From UBA910 sp964369145 (lineage in GTDB: Bacteria > Patescibacteriota > Minisyncoccia > Phycocordibacterales > DATDWN01): DNA of 28,566 bases. Location: NCBI GenBank assembly GCA_964369145.1, contig CAYJEE010000009.1, positions 1-28,566 of the forward strand. Direction: 5' to 3'. Positions 21,985 to 28,566 of this stretch are shown one piece after another. The notes below the pieces were generated by a model. That model saw only the letters and a program-made list of their open reading frames with translations. It was not told the DNA's origin and made no database searches. The translations under genes and the position numbers were made by a program. Each line of letters starts with the position of its first letter. Positions within the stretch are counted from its first letter, which is position 1.

Positions 21985-23628
21985 ATGCAATCATTTATTT
22001 CACGTATCGTTTTTAAAATAAAAAATAATTGGCAGTCAGGACTCACCGTATCACTCGTCTCGATTCCACTTTCGGTATCTCTTGCGGTGGCATCAAACAG
22101 TACACCGACTGCAGGTATTATCACTGCAGTCTGGGCAGGCATCATGGCATCACTTTTTGGGGGAAGCAATTACAATATTGTGGGGCCAACCGGAGCACTC
22201 TCAGGTATTCTCGCAGCGTATGCGCTTACTCACGGCGCAGATGCACTTTCAATGCTTGCAATCGTTTCTGCAGTATTTATTTTCATCTCATATGTCTTTA
22301 AACTCGAACGATACCTTGTGTTCATCCCAGCTTCGACTGTTCACGGCTTTACGCTCGGTGTGGCATTCATCATCGGTCTCAATCAAATGAACTTTGCACT
22401 TGGTCTTTCAGGGCTTGAGAAGCATCCAGAATTTATTTCAAATGTTCTTGAATCTTTTGCTCATATCGGTCAGACATCACTTCCTACTTTTGGTATTTTT
22501 GCACTCTTTCTTATGGGGCTTTTCACGCTTCTCAAACTTACACCAAAACTCCCTGGAGCGATTACACTCACGCCGATTGGTATTTTACTTGGGTACTTGG
22601 GGACAATCGGAAAGCTTCCGTTTGAGCTCAAAACATTGGGGATGCAGTATGCTGATATTGCTCCGAAGATAGCTCAACCGTTTCATTTTTTCCTGGATTC
22701 ATCTCTGCTTCTTCCTGCACTTACGGTAGCGGTGGTTGCTATCCTCGAGACGATGATCTCAGCAAAGATCGCAGACGGTATGACCGGTACAAAGTACCAG
22801 CCACGAAAGGAGATGTTTGGACTCGGTGTCGCAAACGCCGTTTCAGGTCTCATGGGAGGTATCCCTGCGACTGCAGCTCTCGCACGCACATCGCTCAATG
22901 TAAAGACTGGAGCGAATGACAAAATGTCAGCGACCATTTCAAGTGTGTGTATCGCTATTATCTCTTTTGTATTTTTGACATATTTCAAATACATCCCACT
23001 TGCAGTGATTGCAGCGATTCTCGTATTTGTAGCGGTGCGCATGGTTGAGATTGTACATTTCTATCGAATGTTTAGTTTCGATAAAAAAAGCTTCACTATT
23101 GCAGTGCTTGTGGCACTGGTGACGATATACGAAGATCCGATTGTGGGGATTCTCTTTGGTACAGCAGTCGCACTTCTTCTTTTCGTAGAGAAACTTTCAA
23201 AAGGTCAGTTTGAACTCATGATTAACAATGCAGAAAAACAAATAACCGATCATGTGGTCGGAGAAGATATTGATGATGAAAATATCTGTAAGGATTGTCA
23301 TACGCTCGTGTACTCAATCAAAGGTCAGCTCGCGTATGTCAATGCTCAGGCACACATCTCTCGGTTTGAGACCAAGCTCAATGCAGATTTTGAAAATGTG
23401 GTACTTCGTATGCGAGAGCTTTTCTTTATCGACCTCGACGGAGTGGATGCATTTGAAGAAATCGTGACCTTGATTGAGTCTCAAGGTAAGCAAGTATTTT
23501 TGACTGGAGTAAATCCACTGATCGAAAAATCACTCGAAGAAAGTAAAGCATTCCAGAGAATCAGAGACACAAAGCGTATTTTTCCTCACACCCGTGAAGC
23601 ACTCCAGAAGCTTGGATACGTACTGTAG
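21985..23628 (+). CDS. SulP-family anion transporter with STAS domain
   Basis: The 547-residue integral membrane protein is of the SLC26/SulP family, which moves sulfate, bicarbonate or other anions. The family signature is in the N-terminal third (SIPLSVSLAVASNSTPTAGI, then GGSNYNIVGPTGALSGILAAY). About 12 hydrophobic segments follow, ending near residue 400. The C-terminal cytoplasmic STAS domain (about 420-545) includes LRMRELFFIDLDGVDAFEEIV. The substrate cannot be read from the sequence; no carbonic anhydrase or sulfate gene is adjacent. The upstream ATG at 21907 is rejected because the promoter and a more typical N-terminus point to 21985. A CxxC (ICKDCH) precedes the STAS domain. Confidence 0.9.
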   Translation: MQSFISRIVFKIKNNWQSGLTVSLVSIPLSVSLAVASNSTPTAGIITAVWAGIMASLFGGSNYNIVGPTGALSGILAAYALTHGADALSMLAIVSAVFIFISYVFKLERYLVFIPASTVHGFTLGVAFIIGLNQMNFALGLSGLEKHPEFISNVLESFAHIGQTSLPTFGIFALFLMGLFTLLKLTPKLPGAITLTPIGILLGYLGTIGKLPFELKTLGMQYADIAPKIAQPFHFFLDSSLLLPALTVAVVAILETMISAKIADGMTGTKYQPRKEMFGLGVANAVSGLMGGIPATAALARTSLNVKTGANDKMSATISSVCIAIISFVFLTYFKYIPLAVIAAILVFVAVRMVEIVHFYRMFSFDKKSFTIAVLVALVTIYEDPIVGILFGTAVALLLFVEKLSKGQFELMINNAEKQITDHVVGEDIDDENICKDCHTLVYSIKGQLAYVNAQAHISRFETKLNADFENVVLRMRELFFIDLDGVDAFEEIVTLIESQGKQVFLTGVNPLIEKSLEESKAFQRIRDTKRIFPHTREALQKLGYVL

Positions 23629-23630
23629 AA

Positions 23631-23659
23631 AAAAGCCCCGACACAATGTCGGGGCTTTT
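23631..23659 (+). terminator. terminator after the SulP gene
   Basis: AAAAGCCCCGACA and TGTCGGGGCTTTT (23631-23643 with 23647-23659), loop CAA. The hairpin occupies the -35 region of the next promoter. Confidence 0.9.
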
Positions 23660-23661
23660 GA

Positions 23662-23667
23662 TATACT
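23662..23667 (+). promoter_or_regulatory. -10 box of the DUF192 gene
   Basis: TATACT ending 7 nt before ATG 23674 (leaderless geometry). It begins 3 nt after the preceding terminator, so terminator and promoter are interlocked. Confidence 0.55.
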
Positions 23668-23673
23668 AAAGAG

Positions 23674-24150
23674 ATGAAAAATACTCTTATTATTTTGTTT
23701 GGCGGGCTTTTGATTGCAGGTGGTATATATGTGTTCTCTGTATCAGAACGTACAGAGTCTGCCAAAGTTGCCCCCGAAGAGATAGTCGGTGTATATGAGA
23801 AAAAAGAAGTGAAGCTCGGCGAGGAACTTTTTGTGCTTGAAATCGCCGATACATTTGCCCTCCAAGAAAGGGGACTCTCGTATCGTCAAAGTCTCGCTCC
23901 GCAGACGGGTATGCTCTTTGTGTTTGATGATCCTGGCGTTCATTACTTTTGGATGAAAGATATGAATTTCCCGATCGACATCATCTGGCTAGATGCATAT
24001 AAGAAAGTGGTGCATATCGAGCATTCGCTTTCACCATCTACATACCCAAACTCTTTTGGTCCCGAAACTCCCACTCAGTATGTGATCGAAATCCCTGCAG
24101 GTGAAGTGAAAAGCTCAGGTCTTTCAAAAGGGGATGTAGTAAGCTTCTAA
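23674..24150 (+). CDS. DUF192-family exported protein
   Basis: The 158-residue protein has an N-terminal hydrophobic helix (3-22) that anchors or exports it, followed by a DUF192 domain. Family motifs are LQERGLSYRQSL, TGMLFVFDDPGVHYFWMKDMNFPIDIIWLD and the closing QYVIEIPAGEVKSSGLSKGDVV. DUF192 proteins are small beta barrels with no settled biochemical function, widely found as exported proteins. The length is normal and the gene is monocistronic between a leaderless promoter and a hairpin terminator. Confidence 0.92.
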   Translation: MKNTLIILFGGLLIAGGIYVFSVSERTESAKVAPEEIVGVYEKKEVKLGEELFVLEIADTFALQERGLSYRQSLAPQTGMLFVFDDPGVHYFWMKDMNFPIDIIWLDAYKKVVHIEHSLSPSTYPNSFGPETPTQYVIEIPAGEVKSSGLSKGDVVSF

Positions 24151-24200
24151 AACCCGTATAGTTAGGTCTCAAAATAGAGCGAGAAATATGAGTATTTATG

Positions 24201-24226
24201 AAAAATGGCTCATTTGAGCCATTTTT
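24201..24226 (+). terminator. terminator after the DUF192 gene
   Basis: AAAAATGGCTCA and TGAGCCATTTTT, 12-bp perfect inverted repeat around TT. Confidence 0.85.
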
Positions 24227-24260
24227 CGTATCTCATACCAAAAAAGTCCACCCAAAACGC

Positions 24261-24290
24261 TTGACAAAAGTATATATAATGGTATATAAT
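24261..24290 (+). promoter_or_regulatory. near-consensus promoter of the second unknown cassette gene
   Basis: TTGACA (24261-24266), 18 nt, TATAAT (24285-24290). A second TATATA at 24283 would give a 16-nt spacer. Confidence 0.75.
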
Positions 24291-24296
24291 ATATGG

Positions 24297-24417
24297 GTTC
24301 GTTAGTGTCAAACCTTATTCTTTAGAGAATGCAAAAACAAAATCCTGTTTTTTCTAAAGACAACTTGATCAATCTGAAAAGAAAAATCGAGTTGTGTTCG
24401 TTCGAATAGGAGCAAAG
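24297..24417 (+). promoter_or_regulatory. structured 5' leader of the second cassette gene
   Basis: About 120 nt with two long-range stems: TCTTTAGA/TCTAAAGA (24319-24326 with 24353-24360) and CAACTTGAT/ATCGAGTTG (24361-24369 with 24386-24394, one G.U). AGGAG (24408-24412) follows, 5 nt before the ATG. The architecture matches the leader of the gene at 8025, though I see no shared sequence. Confidence 0.45.
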
Positions 24418-25047
24418 ATGCCGTTTAATAAGTATCTGATGTTTAAAGCTTACGGGCTCGAAGAAGATGAGGCGCTCGTCGAGAGCGCAATCAAAGCGAC
24501 AAAGGAAAAATATCCAGACGCGGTATACTGTGCCTGGCAAGCGTTTGAAAGTGAATTGGGGAAGCCCCTGATGGAGGTAGACTATTTTTTCTCGGACATT
24601 GTTTTTGCACACTTGAATAAAGTAGTGCAAAAAATAAAGGTTGGGAAGATCTGGTATTCTGGTTCGGACTACACCAGCATATGCCAGTGTAGGGAACCGC
24701 ATCCGCCACATGTCGTTGGGCAATCCATCGGTTTCGACACATATAGCGATATAATGTGTTTCGGGAGGGCGGGGGGCGGAGTTTTCGTTCGCCTCGACAA
24801 GAACCGTGGGCTGGCCAGCGATGGTGCCTACATTGATGGGGTTTATGCGGTGGGCCCCAATCCGGGAGAAAACCCGGAGCAGTATCGGAAGCATTCGTGC
24901 TTTCGTAAAAACGATGACTGTTCTTTCTCTTTCGCACTAAAAAGACCCTACGCTGATAGGGAAGCAGCTCTTGCAGGTTGCAAAAAAGACAATGAGAGGG
25001 TGTATCAGTGCTCCGATGGGCACTGGCATATCTCCGTTACGAAGTAG
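24418..25047 (+). CDS. protein of unknown function with a C-terminal Y-x-C-x3-H-W-H motif, isolated cassette
   Basis: I do not recognise the main part of this 209-residue soluble protein. It has a helical charged N-terminus, several cysteines, and a glycine-rich middle (RAGGGVFVRLDK). The last 35 residues (PYADREAALAGCKKDNERVYQC...HWHIS) resemble a small motif common at the ends of phage and actinobacterial proteins: aromatic, Ala-rich helix, then Y-x-C-P-x-C-G-x-W-H. Here the second Cys of the CxxC is missing (CSDGHWH). ATG 24418 follows AGGAG; GTG 24394 lies inside a leader hairpin. The gene is isolated by its own promoter, leader and terminator. Confidence 0.7.
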   Translation: MPFNKYLMFKAYGLEEDEALVESAIKATKEKYPDAVYCAWQAFESELGKPLMEVDYFFSDIVFAHLNKVVQKIKVGKIWYSGSDYTSICQCREPHPPHVVGQSIGFDTYSDIMCFGRAGGGVFVRLDKNRGLASDGAYIDGVYAVGPNPGENPEQYRKHSCFRKNDDCSFSFALKRPYADREAALAGCKKDNERVYQCSDGHWHISVTK

Positions 25048-25054
25048 TATTTTA

Positions 25055-25091
25055 GGCCGGGGCGCTACGCGCGCTCCGGCCTTTTCTTTTT
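25055..25091 (+). terminator. terminator of the second cassette gene
   Basis: An 11-bp GC-rich stem (25055-25065 with 25071-25081, one G.U) with a TACGC loop and TTTTCTTTTTT. It is similar in style to the terminator at 9055. Confidence 0.9.
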
Positions 25092-25346
25092 TAATATAAC
25101 TAAATTCTAAAAAAACAAAATTTCGTTCACCTGCCAATGGCTCCAGATATGGGGCTTTTTTGACGTTCATATTTACATCACCTTGCTTTTGTATCCGGGT
25201 GGGAAATGAAGTGAGTTTTCCACTGTTTTTTACAGTTTTTTTATCGAGTTTTAATGTAAAATAATTATCCAACCATATTTTTAAGAACAAAACGCTAAAA
25301 AATACGGAAAATGATTACAATTTATCAACTTCACTAATACTTTTCT
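25092..25346. other. intergenic region upstream of nrdA
   Basis: This is 255 nt of AT-rich DNA without a convincing gene. I looked for an NrdR box pair and did not find one. Homopolymer T-runs around 25154 and 25228 are present. A reading frame on the minus strand crosses the terminator of the upstream gene and is not believed. Only the -10 box at its end can be interpreted. Confidence 0.5.
25335..25340 (+). promoter_or_regulatory. -10 box of nrdA (leaderless)
   Basis: TAATAC ending 7 nt before ATG 25347, the same geometry as the other leaderless genes. No good -35 box is seen. Confidence 0.4.
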
Positions 25347-28121
25347 ATGAGCATCAATGTAAAACGTCATGACGGAACAGTAATACCCTTTAATGCTGAC
25401 AAGATCAATCGATCGATTGAGCGAGCATGTAAAGGGCTTTTTGATCCAGTTTCAAAAGTCACTCAGATAGCAACCGAAACTCGTCTTACGCTCTATGATG
25501 GTATTACGACCGACGAGATGGATCAGGCGACGATCAATGCAGCAGTGCAAAATATCATTTCTGATATTGAGTACGATGTGGTCGCGACACGTCTCCTTCT
25601 GAAGACTGTGTATCGTCGAGTAGTGGGTGAGTATGACAAAGACGACACAGCAGACCTCGAACAAAAACACAAAGAAGCATTTATCCGATTCATCAGTGAA
25701 GGTGTGGCAGACGGACGATTGCACCCTGCACTCAAGAGTCGTTTTAATCTTGAAACTATTGCCTCTGCATTGCGTATCGAGCGAGACGAGCTCTTTCAGT
25801 ATGCAGGGCTTGATAGTCTCCTTTCTCGCTATGCGATGAAAAATATTGACCAGACTCCGAGAGAGACTCCACAGTTTTTCTTTATGCGTATCGCGATGGG
25901 TCTCGCATACAATGAACAGAGTCCTACAGAAATGGCGATCAAGTTTTACAACAAAATGTCAAAGCTTCAGTATGTAGCGGGAGGTTCGACAAATCTTGCA
26001 GCGGGTACGATCAACCCAGCACTTTCAAACTGCTACCTTCTTGAGATACATGACGACATGGCACATATTGCAAAGTCAGTATCAGATGTGATGCTTCTTT
26101 CAAAAGGTTCAGGAGGTATCGGCGCATCAGTGACAAAGCTTCGAGCATCAGGCTCACCGCTCAAGTCAAACAACGGTATTTCCACAGGCCCGACTCCATT
26201 TGCAAAGATTATCGACACAGCTATCCGGGCGATTCAACGAGGAGGAAAAAAGAAAGGAGCGCTTTGTTTCTATATGGAAAACTGGCATATCGACTTCCCA
26301 GAATTTCTCGACTGGAAGCACAATGCAGGTGATGACTATATGCGTATGCGTACTGCAAACACTGCAGTGTTTATGACCGATGAGTTTATGAAGCGAGTGC
26401 AGAATGGTGAAGAGTGGTACATGTTTGACCCTGCAGAGACAGCAGACCTCAATGAGCTCTACGGACAAGCTTTTTCAAAACGATATGCAGAATATATCGG
26501 CATGGCAGATGCAGGAAAACTCCGTACCTTTAAAAAAGTGCCTGCAAAAGAGCAGTATCGACAGATCCTCGTGGCACTCCAGACCACTTCACACCCATGG
26601 CTTACGTGGAAAGATACGATCAACCTCCGTGCGCTCAACAACAACACCGGTACGATCCATATGAGTAATCTCTGTACAGAGATCTGTCTTCCACAGGACA
26701 AAGACAATGTGGCGGTATGTAACCTCGCATCTCTCAACCTCGCAGCGCACATCAAAAACAAAGAGATCAACTGGTCTCTCCTTGAAGAGTCTGTGCGTCT
26801 CGCAGTGCGACAGCTCGACAACTTGATCGATATCAATGTGTTGCCGATTCCCGAAGCAGAAAAGTCTGACAAAGAAAACAGAGCTGTGGGTCTCGGAGTG
26901 ATGGGATTTTCAGATACGATTGAGCAGCTCGGTATGTCATACGATGCAGAACACGCATGGGATTTTGCTGACCGAATCTTTGAGTTTATCTCATACATGG
27001 CGATCGATGAATCAGCAAACTTGGCACAAGAAAGAGGAAGCTATGCTCACTTCGCAGGCTCTGAATGGTCAAAAGGAAAAGTGCCGTTCGACACCATCGC
27101 AAAAGTAGAAGCAGAGCGAGGACGACCATTGACCGTAGACAAAGAAAGTAAACACAAAGGTCTCAACTGGGATGTGCTTCGAGTAAAAGTAAAACAAGGT
27201 ATTAGAAATGCGACATTGATGGCAGTCGCACCGAATGCAAATATTGGACTTGTGGCAGCGACGACTCCAGGTATTGATGCACGTTTTGCTCAGATCTTTT
27301 CTCGAAATAAAATCTCAGGAAAATACATCGATATCAATCACAACCTTGTGAAGGATTTGAAGAACATGGGAATCTGGGAAAAAGTGAAAGGGGAAATCGT
27401 GGAGCGACAAGGAGATATTGCAGATATCGCAGGTATCCCTCAGCATATCAAGGATATTTATAAGACTTCATTTACCACTTCTCCGTATGCGTATATTGAA
27501 GTAGCTGCGCGAGCGCAGAAATGGGTTGACCAGGGGCTTTCTCGCAATATGTATCTCGAGACACGAGATATTGATGAGACAATGAAGATATACCAGACTG
27601 CATGGGAGAAAGGTGTGAAGACTACGTACTACCTCCACATGAAGCCTCGTCACACTGCAGAGCAGTCGACGGTTGCAGTCAACAAAGGTCAGCAGATCGG
27701 AAAGACTGGCTTTGCAGCACTTGGTCTGAAGAAAGAAAGTGGAGCATTTGCTCTGCCTCTCCAGAAATCGCTCGAGGTTGCAGAGGTGCAGTCAGTAGTA
27801 ATGCCTACATCGACACCCGCACCTGTGATCAAAAAAGAGAGTGAGGTAGTAGTCACTGCAGAAAAGATACTTCAGAATGCGACAGTACAGGCTTCTTCTG
27901 AGATCGTGAGTCGAGTAGGAGGTTTTGCATCAGTAGCCCCGGCTCCACTCTTGCAGACAGAAACAGAAAAGAGTAATGTAGGTGCACCAGAGGTTATGAG
28001 TATGCCTCTCGTAGAGAAAGTGCTCGTCTCAAAACCAGCTCCCGCAGTCACGGTCAGTGATGCGGTGAAGGTTTGTCCGATAGACCCCGCTGAGCGAGCA
28101 CAATGCGATTCTTGTCAGTAA
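25347..28121 (+). CDS. nrdA: class I ribonucleoside-diphosphate reductase, alpha subunit
   Basis: This 924-residue catalytic subunit reduces NDPs to dNDPs. The N-terminal ATP-cone (1-95; VKRHDGTVIPFNADKI) suggests dATP feedback control. Active-site residues are present: C229 in SNCYLL, N441/C443/E445 in SNLCTEIC, C458 in AVCNLASLN, and the radical-transfer pair Y761-Y762 in TTYYLHMKPRHT. The C-terminal redox pair is C920 and C923 in the final QCDSCQ. Between the core (to about 790) and this tail lies a linker of about 120 residues rich in Val, Pro, Ala, Ser and Glu, much longer than in the E. coli protein. Its nrdB partner begins 324 nt downstream. Codon use is native (CGA, GCA, CTC). Confidence 0.96.
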   Translation: MSINVKRHDGTVIPFNADKINRSIERACKGLFDPVSKVTQIATETRLTLYDGITTDEMDQATINAAVQNIISDIEYDVVATRLLLKTVYRRVVGEYDKDDTADLEQKHKEAFIRFISEGVADGRLHPALKSRFNLETIASALRIERDELFQYAGLDSLLSRYAMKNIDQTPRETPQFFFMRIAMGLAYNEQSPTEMAIKFYNKMSKLQYVAGGSTNLAAGTINPALSNCYLLEIHDDMAHIAKSVSDVMLLSKGSGGIGASVTKLRASGSPLKSNNGISTGPTPFAKIIDTAIRAIQRGGKKKGALCFYMENWHIDFPEFLDWKHNAGDDYMRMRTANTAVFMTDEFMKRVQNGEEWYMFDPAETADLNELYGQAFSKRYAEYIGMADAGKLRTFKKVPAKEQYRQILVALQTTSHPWLTWKDTINLRALNNNTGTIHMSNLCTEICLPQDKDNVAVCNLASLNLAAHIKNKEINWSLLEESVRLAVRQLDNLIDINVLPIPEAEKSDKENRAVGLGVMGFSDTIEQLGMSYDAEHAWDFADRIFEFISYMAIDESANLAQERGSYAHFAGSEWSKGKVPFDTIAKVEAERGRPLTVDKESKHKGLNWDVLRVKVKQGIRNATLMAVAPNANIGLVAATTPGIDARFAQIFSRNKISGKYIDINHNLVKDLKNMGIWEKVKGEIVERQGDIADIAGIPQHIKDIYKTSFTTSPYAYIEVAARAQKWVDQGLSRNMYLETRDIDETMKIYQTAWEKGVKTTYYLHMKPRHTAEQSTVAVNKGQQIGKTGFAALGLKKESGAFALPLQKSLEVAEVQSVVMPTSTPAPVIKKESEVVVTAEKILQNATVQASSEIVSRVGGFASVAPAPLLQTETEKSNVGAPEVMSMPLVEKVLVSKPAPAVTVSDAVKVCPIDPAERAQCDSCQ

Positions 28122-28166
28122 AGGAGACTACAACATTCATTTTTTCACTTAGTCCTCGCCTTTTGA

Positions 28167-28266
28167 GAGATACGGCATAATTTTTTTGACCTTCCGCAAA
28201 CTCGCTTCGCTTCGGTCCTGGGTACAGGACTCGGTGCTCACGGTCTAAAAAAATTATTGGTATCTC
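28167..28266. repeat. imperfect long inverted repeat with an inner hairpin, between nrdA and nrdB
   Basis: The outer arms are 25 nt each (28167-28191 and 28242-28266) and read GAGATAC...ATAATTTTTTT...ACC and its complement, with a few mismatches. They enclose 50 nt that contain GTCCTG-GGTA-CAGGAC (28215-28220 with 28225-28230) and a CGCTTCGCTTCGG stretch. The nested structure resembles a small non-coding mobile or REP-type element. No ORF is inside. Confidence 0.7.
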
Positions 28267-28378
28267 TGATAAAAGTCTGCGAAATCGTTCAAAAATGAAT
28301 ATTGTATTCTTTTTGATGAGTTGATTGTTTATTAATTATTATTATCAAAAACTTTCATAATTTGAGCAAGATCGCGTA

Positions 28379-28441
28379 TAAAATTTAAAAAATATTCGTA
28401 GGCGTACTAATGCTACGATGGAGAATATTTTTTAAATTTTA
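28379..28441. repeat. perfect 19-bp inverted repeat directly upstream of nrdB
   Basis: TAAAATTTAAAAAATATTC at 28379-28397 is exactly mirrored at 28423-28441. The 25-nt loop holds a further TCGTAG/CTACGA pairing, so one long folded hairpin of about 63 nt results; an outer ATCG/CGAT pair extends it to about 28448, over the nrdB ATG. It has no T-run of terminator type beyond the stem itself. Confidence 0.85.
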
Positions 28442-28445
28442 GACG

Positions 28446-28566
28446 ATGAGATTGCTTAAATTTGGAAGTTCTAATATCAAACATACTATGCTAATAGGTA
28501 AAGCATCGCCAGAAGATATGAACTTACATCCGCTCCGCTATAAGTGGGCGTATGATTTGTACAACC
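28446..28566 (+). CDS. nrdB: ribonucleoside-diphosphate reductase beta subunit (5' part only)
   Basis: Forty codons are visible before the window ends (MRLLKFGSSNIKHTMLIG... to HPLRYKWAYDLYN). The HPLRYKWAYDLY block is the typical N-terminal region of class I NrdB, which carries the radical cofactor and pairs with NrdA. The metal ligands and radical Tyr lie beyond the window, so the subclass cannot be read. An alternative start is ATG 28488, giving MLIGKASPEDMN; the ATG at 28446 overlaps the outer base of the hairpin just upstream. Confidence 0.8.
   Translation, partial: MRLLKFGSSNIKHTMLIGKASPEDMNLHPLRYKWAYDLYN

Noticed and set aside
24322..24894. 190-codon open frame on the minus strand
   Set aside because: It overlaps the leader and coding region of the plus-strand cassette gene, which has a clear promoter, AGGAG site and terminator.
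24937..25290. Minus-strand frame of 117 codons upstream of nrdA
   Set aside because: It runs through the GC-rich terminator of the cassette gene and ends inside that gene; no family resemblance. A decayed remnant in 25092-25290 cannot be excluded.
25092..25346. NrdR boxes upstream of nrdA
   Set aside because: No pair of ACA-CTATATA-TGT-like boxes with the right spacing could be found by eye.
26459..26998. 179-codon open frame on the minus strand
   Set aside because: It is antisense to the conserved core of nrdA, including its active-site motif, so it is a shadow frame.
1..28566. CRISPR array, IS element or transposase
   Set aside because: No regularly spaced repeats, no transposase or integrase reading frame and no terminal repeats around any gene were seen. 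The only long direct repeat is the 134-bp PEP-CTERM module.
1..28566. Alternative genetic code (UGA as glycine)
   Set aside because: UGA ends several clear genes (MazG-like at 828-830, Cys-rich gene at 3628-3630, NUDIX gene) and all conserved proteins are complete with the standard code.

Overview
The window looks like a piece of a Candidatus Patescibacteria (CPR, Parcubacteria-type) chromosome. The evidence is indirect: low-to-moderate GC, heavy use of CGA arginine codons in the housekeeping genes, an anti-sigma-like protein whose N-terminus has a form common in Parcubacteria, small isolated gene cassettes bounded by strong hairpin terminators, and many genes whose -10 box sits 7 nt before the start codon, as expected for leaderless mRNAs. 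TGA is used as a stop (for example at 828-830 and 3628-3630), so the Gracilibacteria code does not apply. No rRNA or marker protein is present to fix the lineage.

Layout. 1-21: 3' end of a tRNA gene (probably tRNA-Ser). 64-477: DUF2892 membrane protein. 483-7829: an AT-rich, AGA/AAA-rich island that looks like defence or mobile DNA. It has a MazG-type pyrophosphohydrolase translationally coupled to a 775-residue nuclease-helicase (DUF2075/Schlafen-like) with a C-terminal LexA/UmuD-type S24 peptidase, then a small Cys-rich protein, a coupled 43-codon ORF, a KAP-family membrane NTPase and a Panacea/RelE-like toxin-antitoxin pair. 7875-9095: a one-gene cassette of unknown function. 9176-10440: a Y-family DNA polymerase behind a palindrome matching the GAAC-N4-GTTC core of Gram-positive SOS boxes. 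10499-11304: a rhodanese and a NUDIX hydrolase. 11455-13502 (minus): ECF sigma factor, membrane protein likely to be its anti-sigma, and a secreted helical-repeat protein. 13568-14821: type II NADH dehydrogenase, divergent from the sigma operon.

14899-16576 (minus) is a GC-rich block with two PEP-CTERM surface proteins that share a 134-bp, 133/134-identical 3' end encoding the sorting signal plus terminator; no exosortase is in view. 16764-20114 encodes a 1116-residue multidomain surface protein (DNRLRE, SdrD B-type and Ig-like domains, C-terminal membrane anchor). It is followed by a YceI-like lipid-binding protein, a cyclophilin, an RRM RNA-binding protein with a structured 5' UTR, a SulP transporter and a DUF192 protein. 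24261-25091 is a second one-gene cassette of unknown function. 25347 to the end is class I ribonucleotide reductase: complete nrdA and the first 40 codons of nrdB, separated by 324 bp carrying two large inverted repeats.

The most promising candidate for an undescribed system is the MazG / nuclease-helicase-S24 / Cys-rich protein operon. Its S24 domain keeps the Ser-Lys dyad and an exactly UmuD-like cleavage-site spacing, which suggests a helicase effector controlled by DNA-damage-type autoproteolysis. The tandem PEP-CTERM pair and the split between leaderless and Shine-Dalgarno genes are the next most interesting points.
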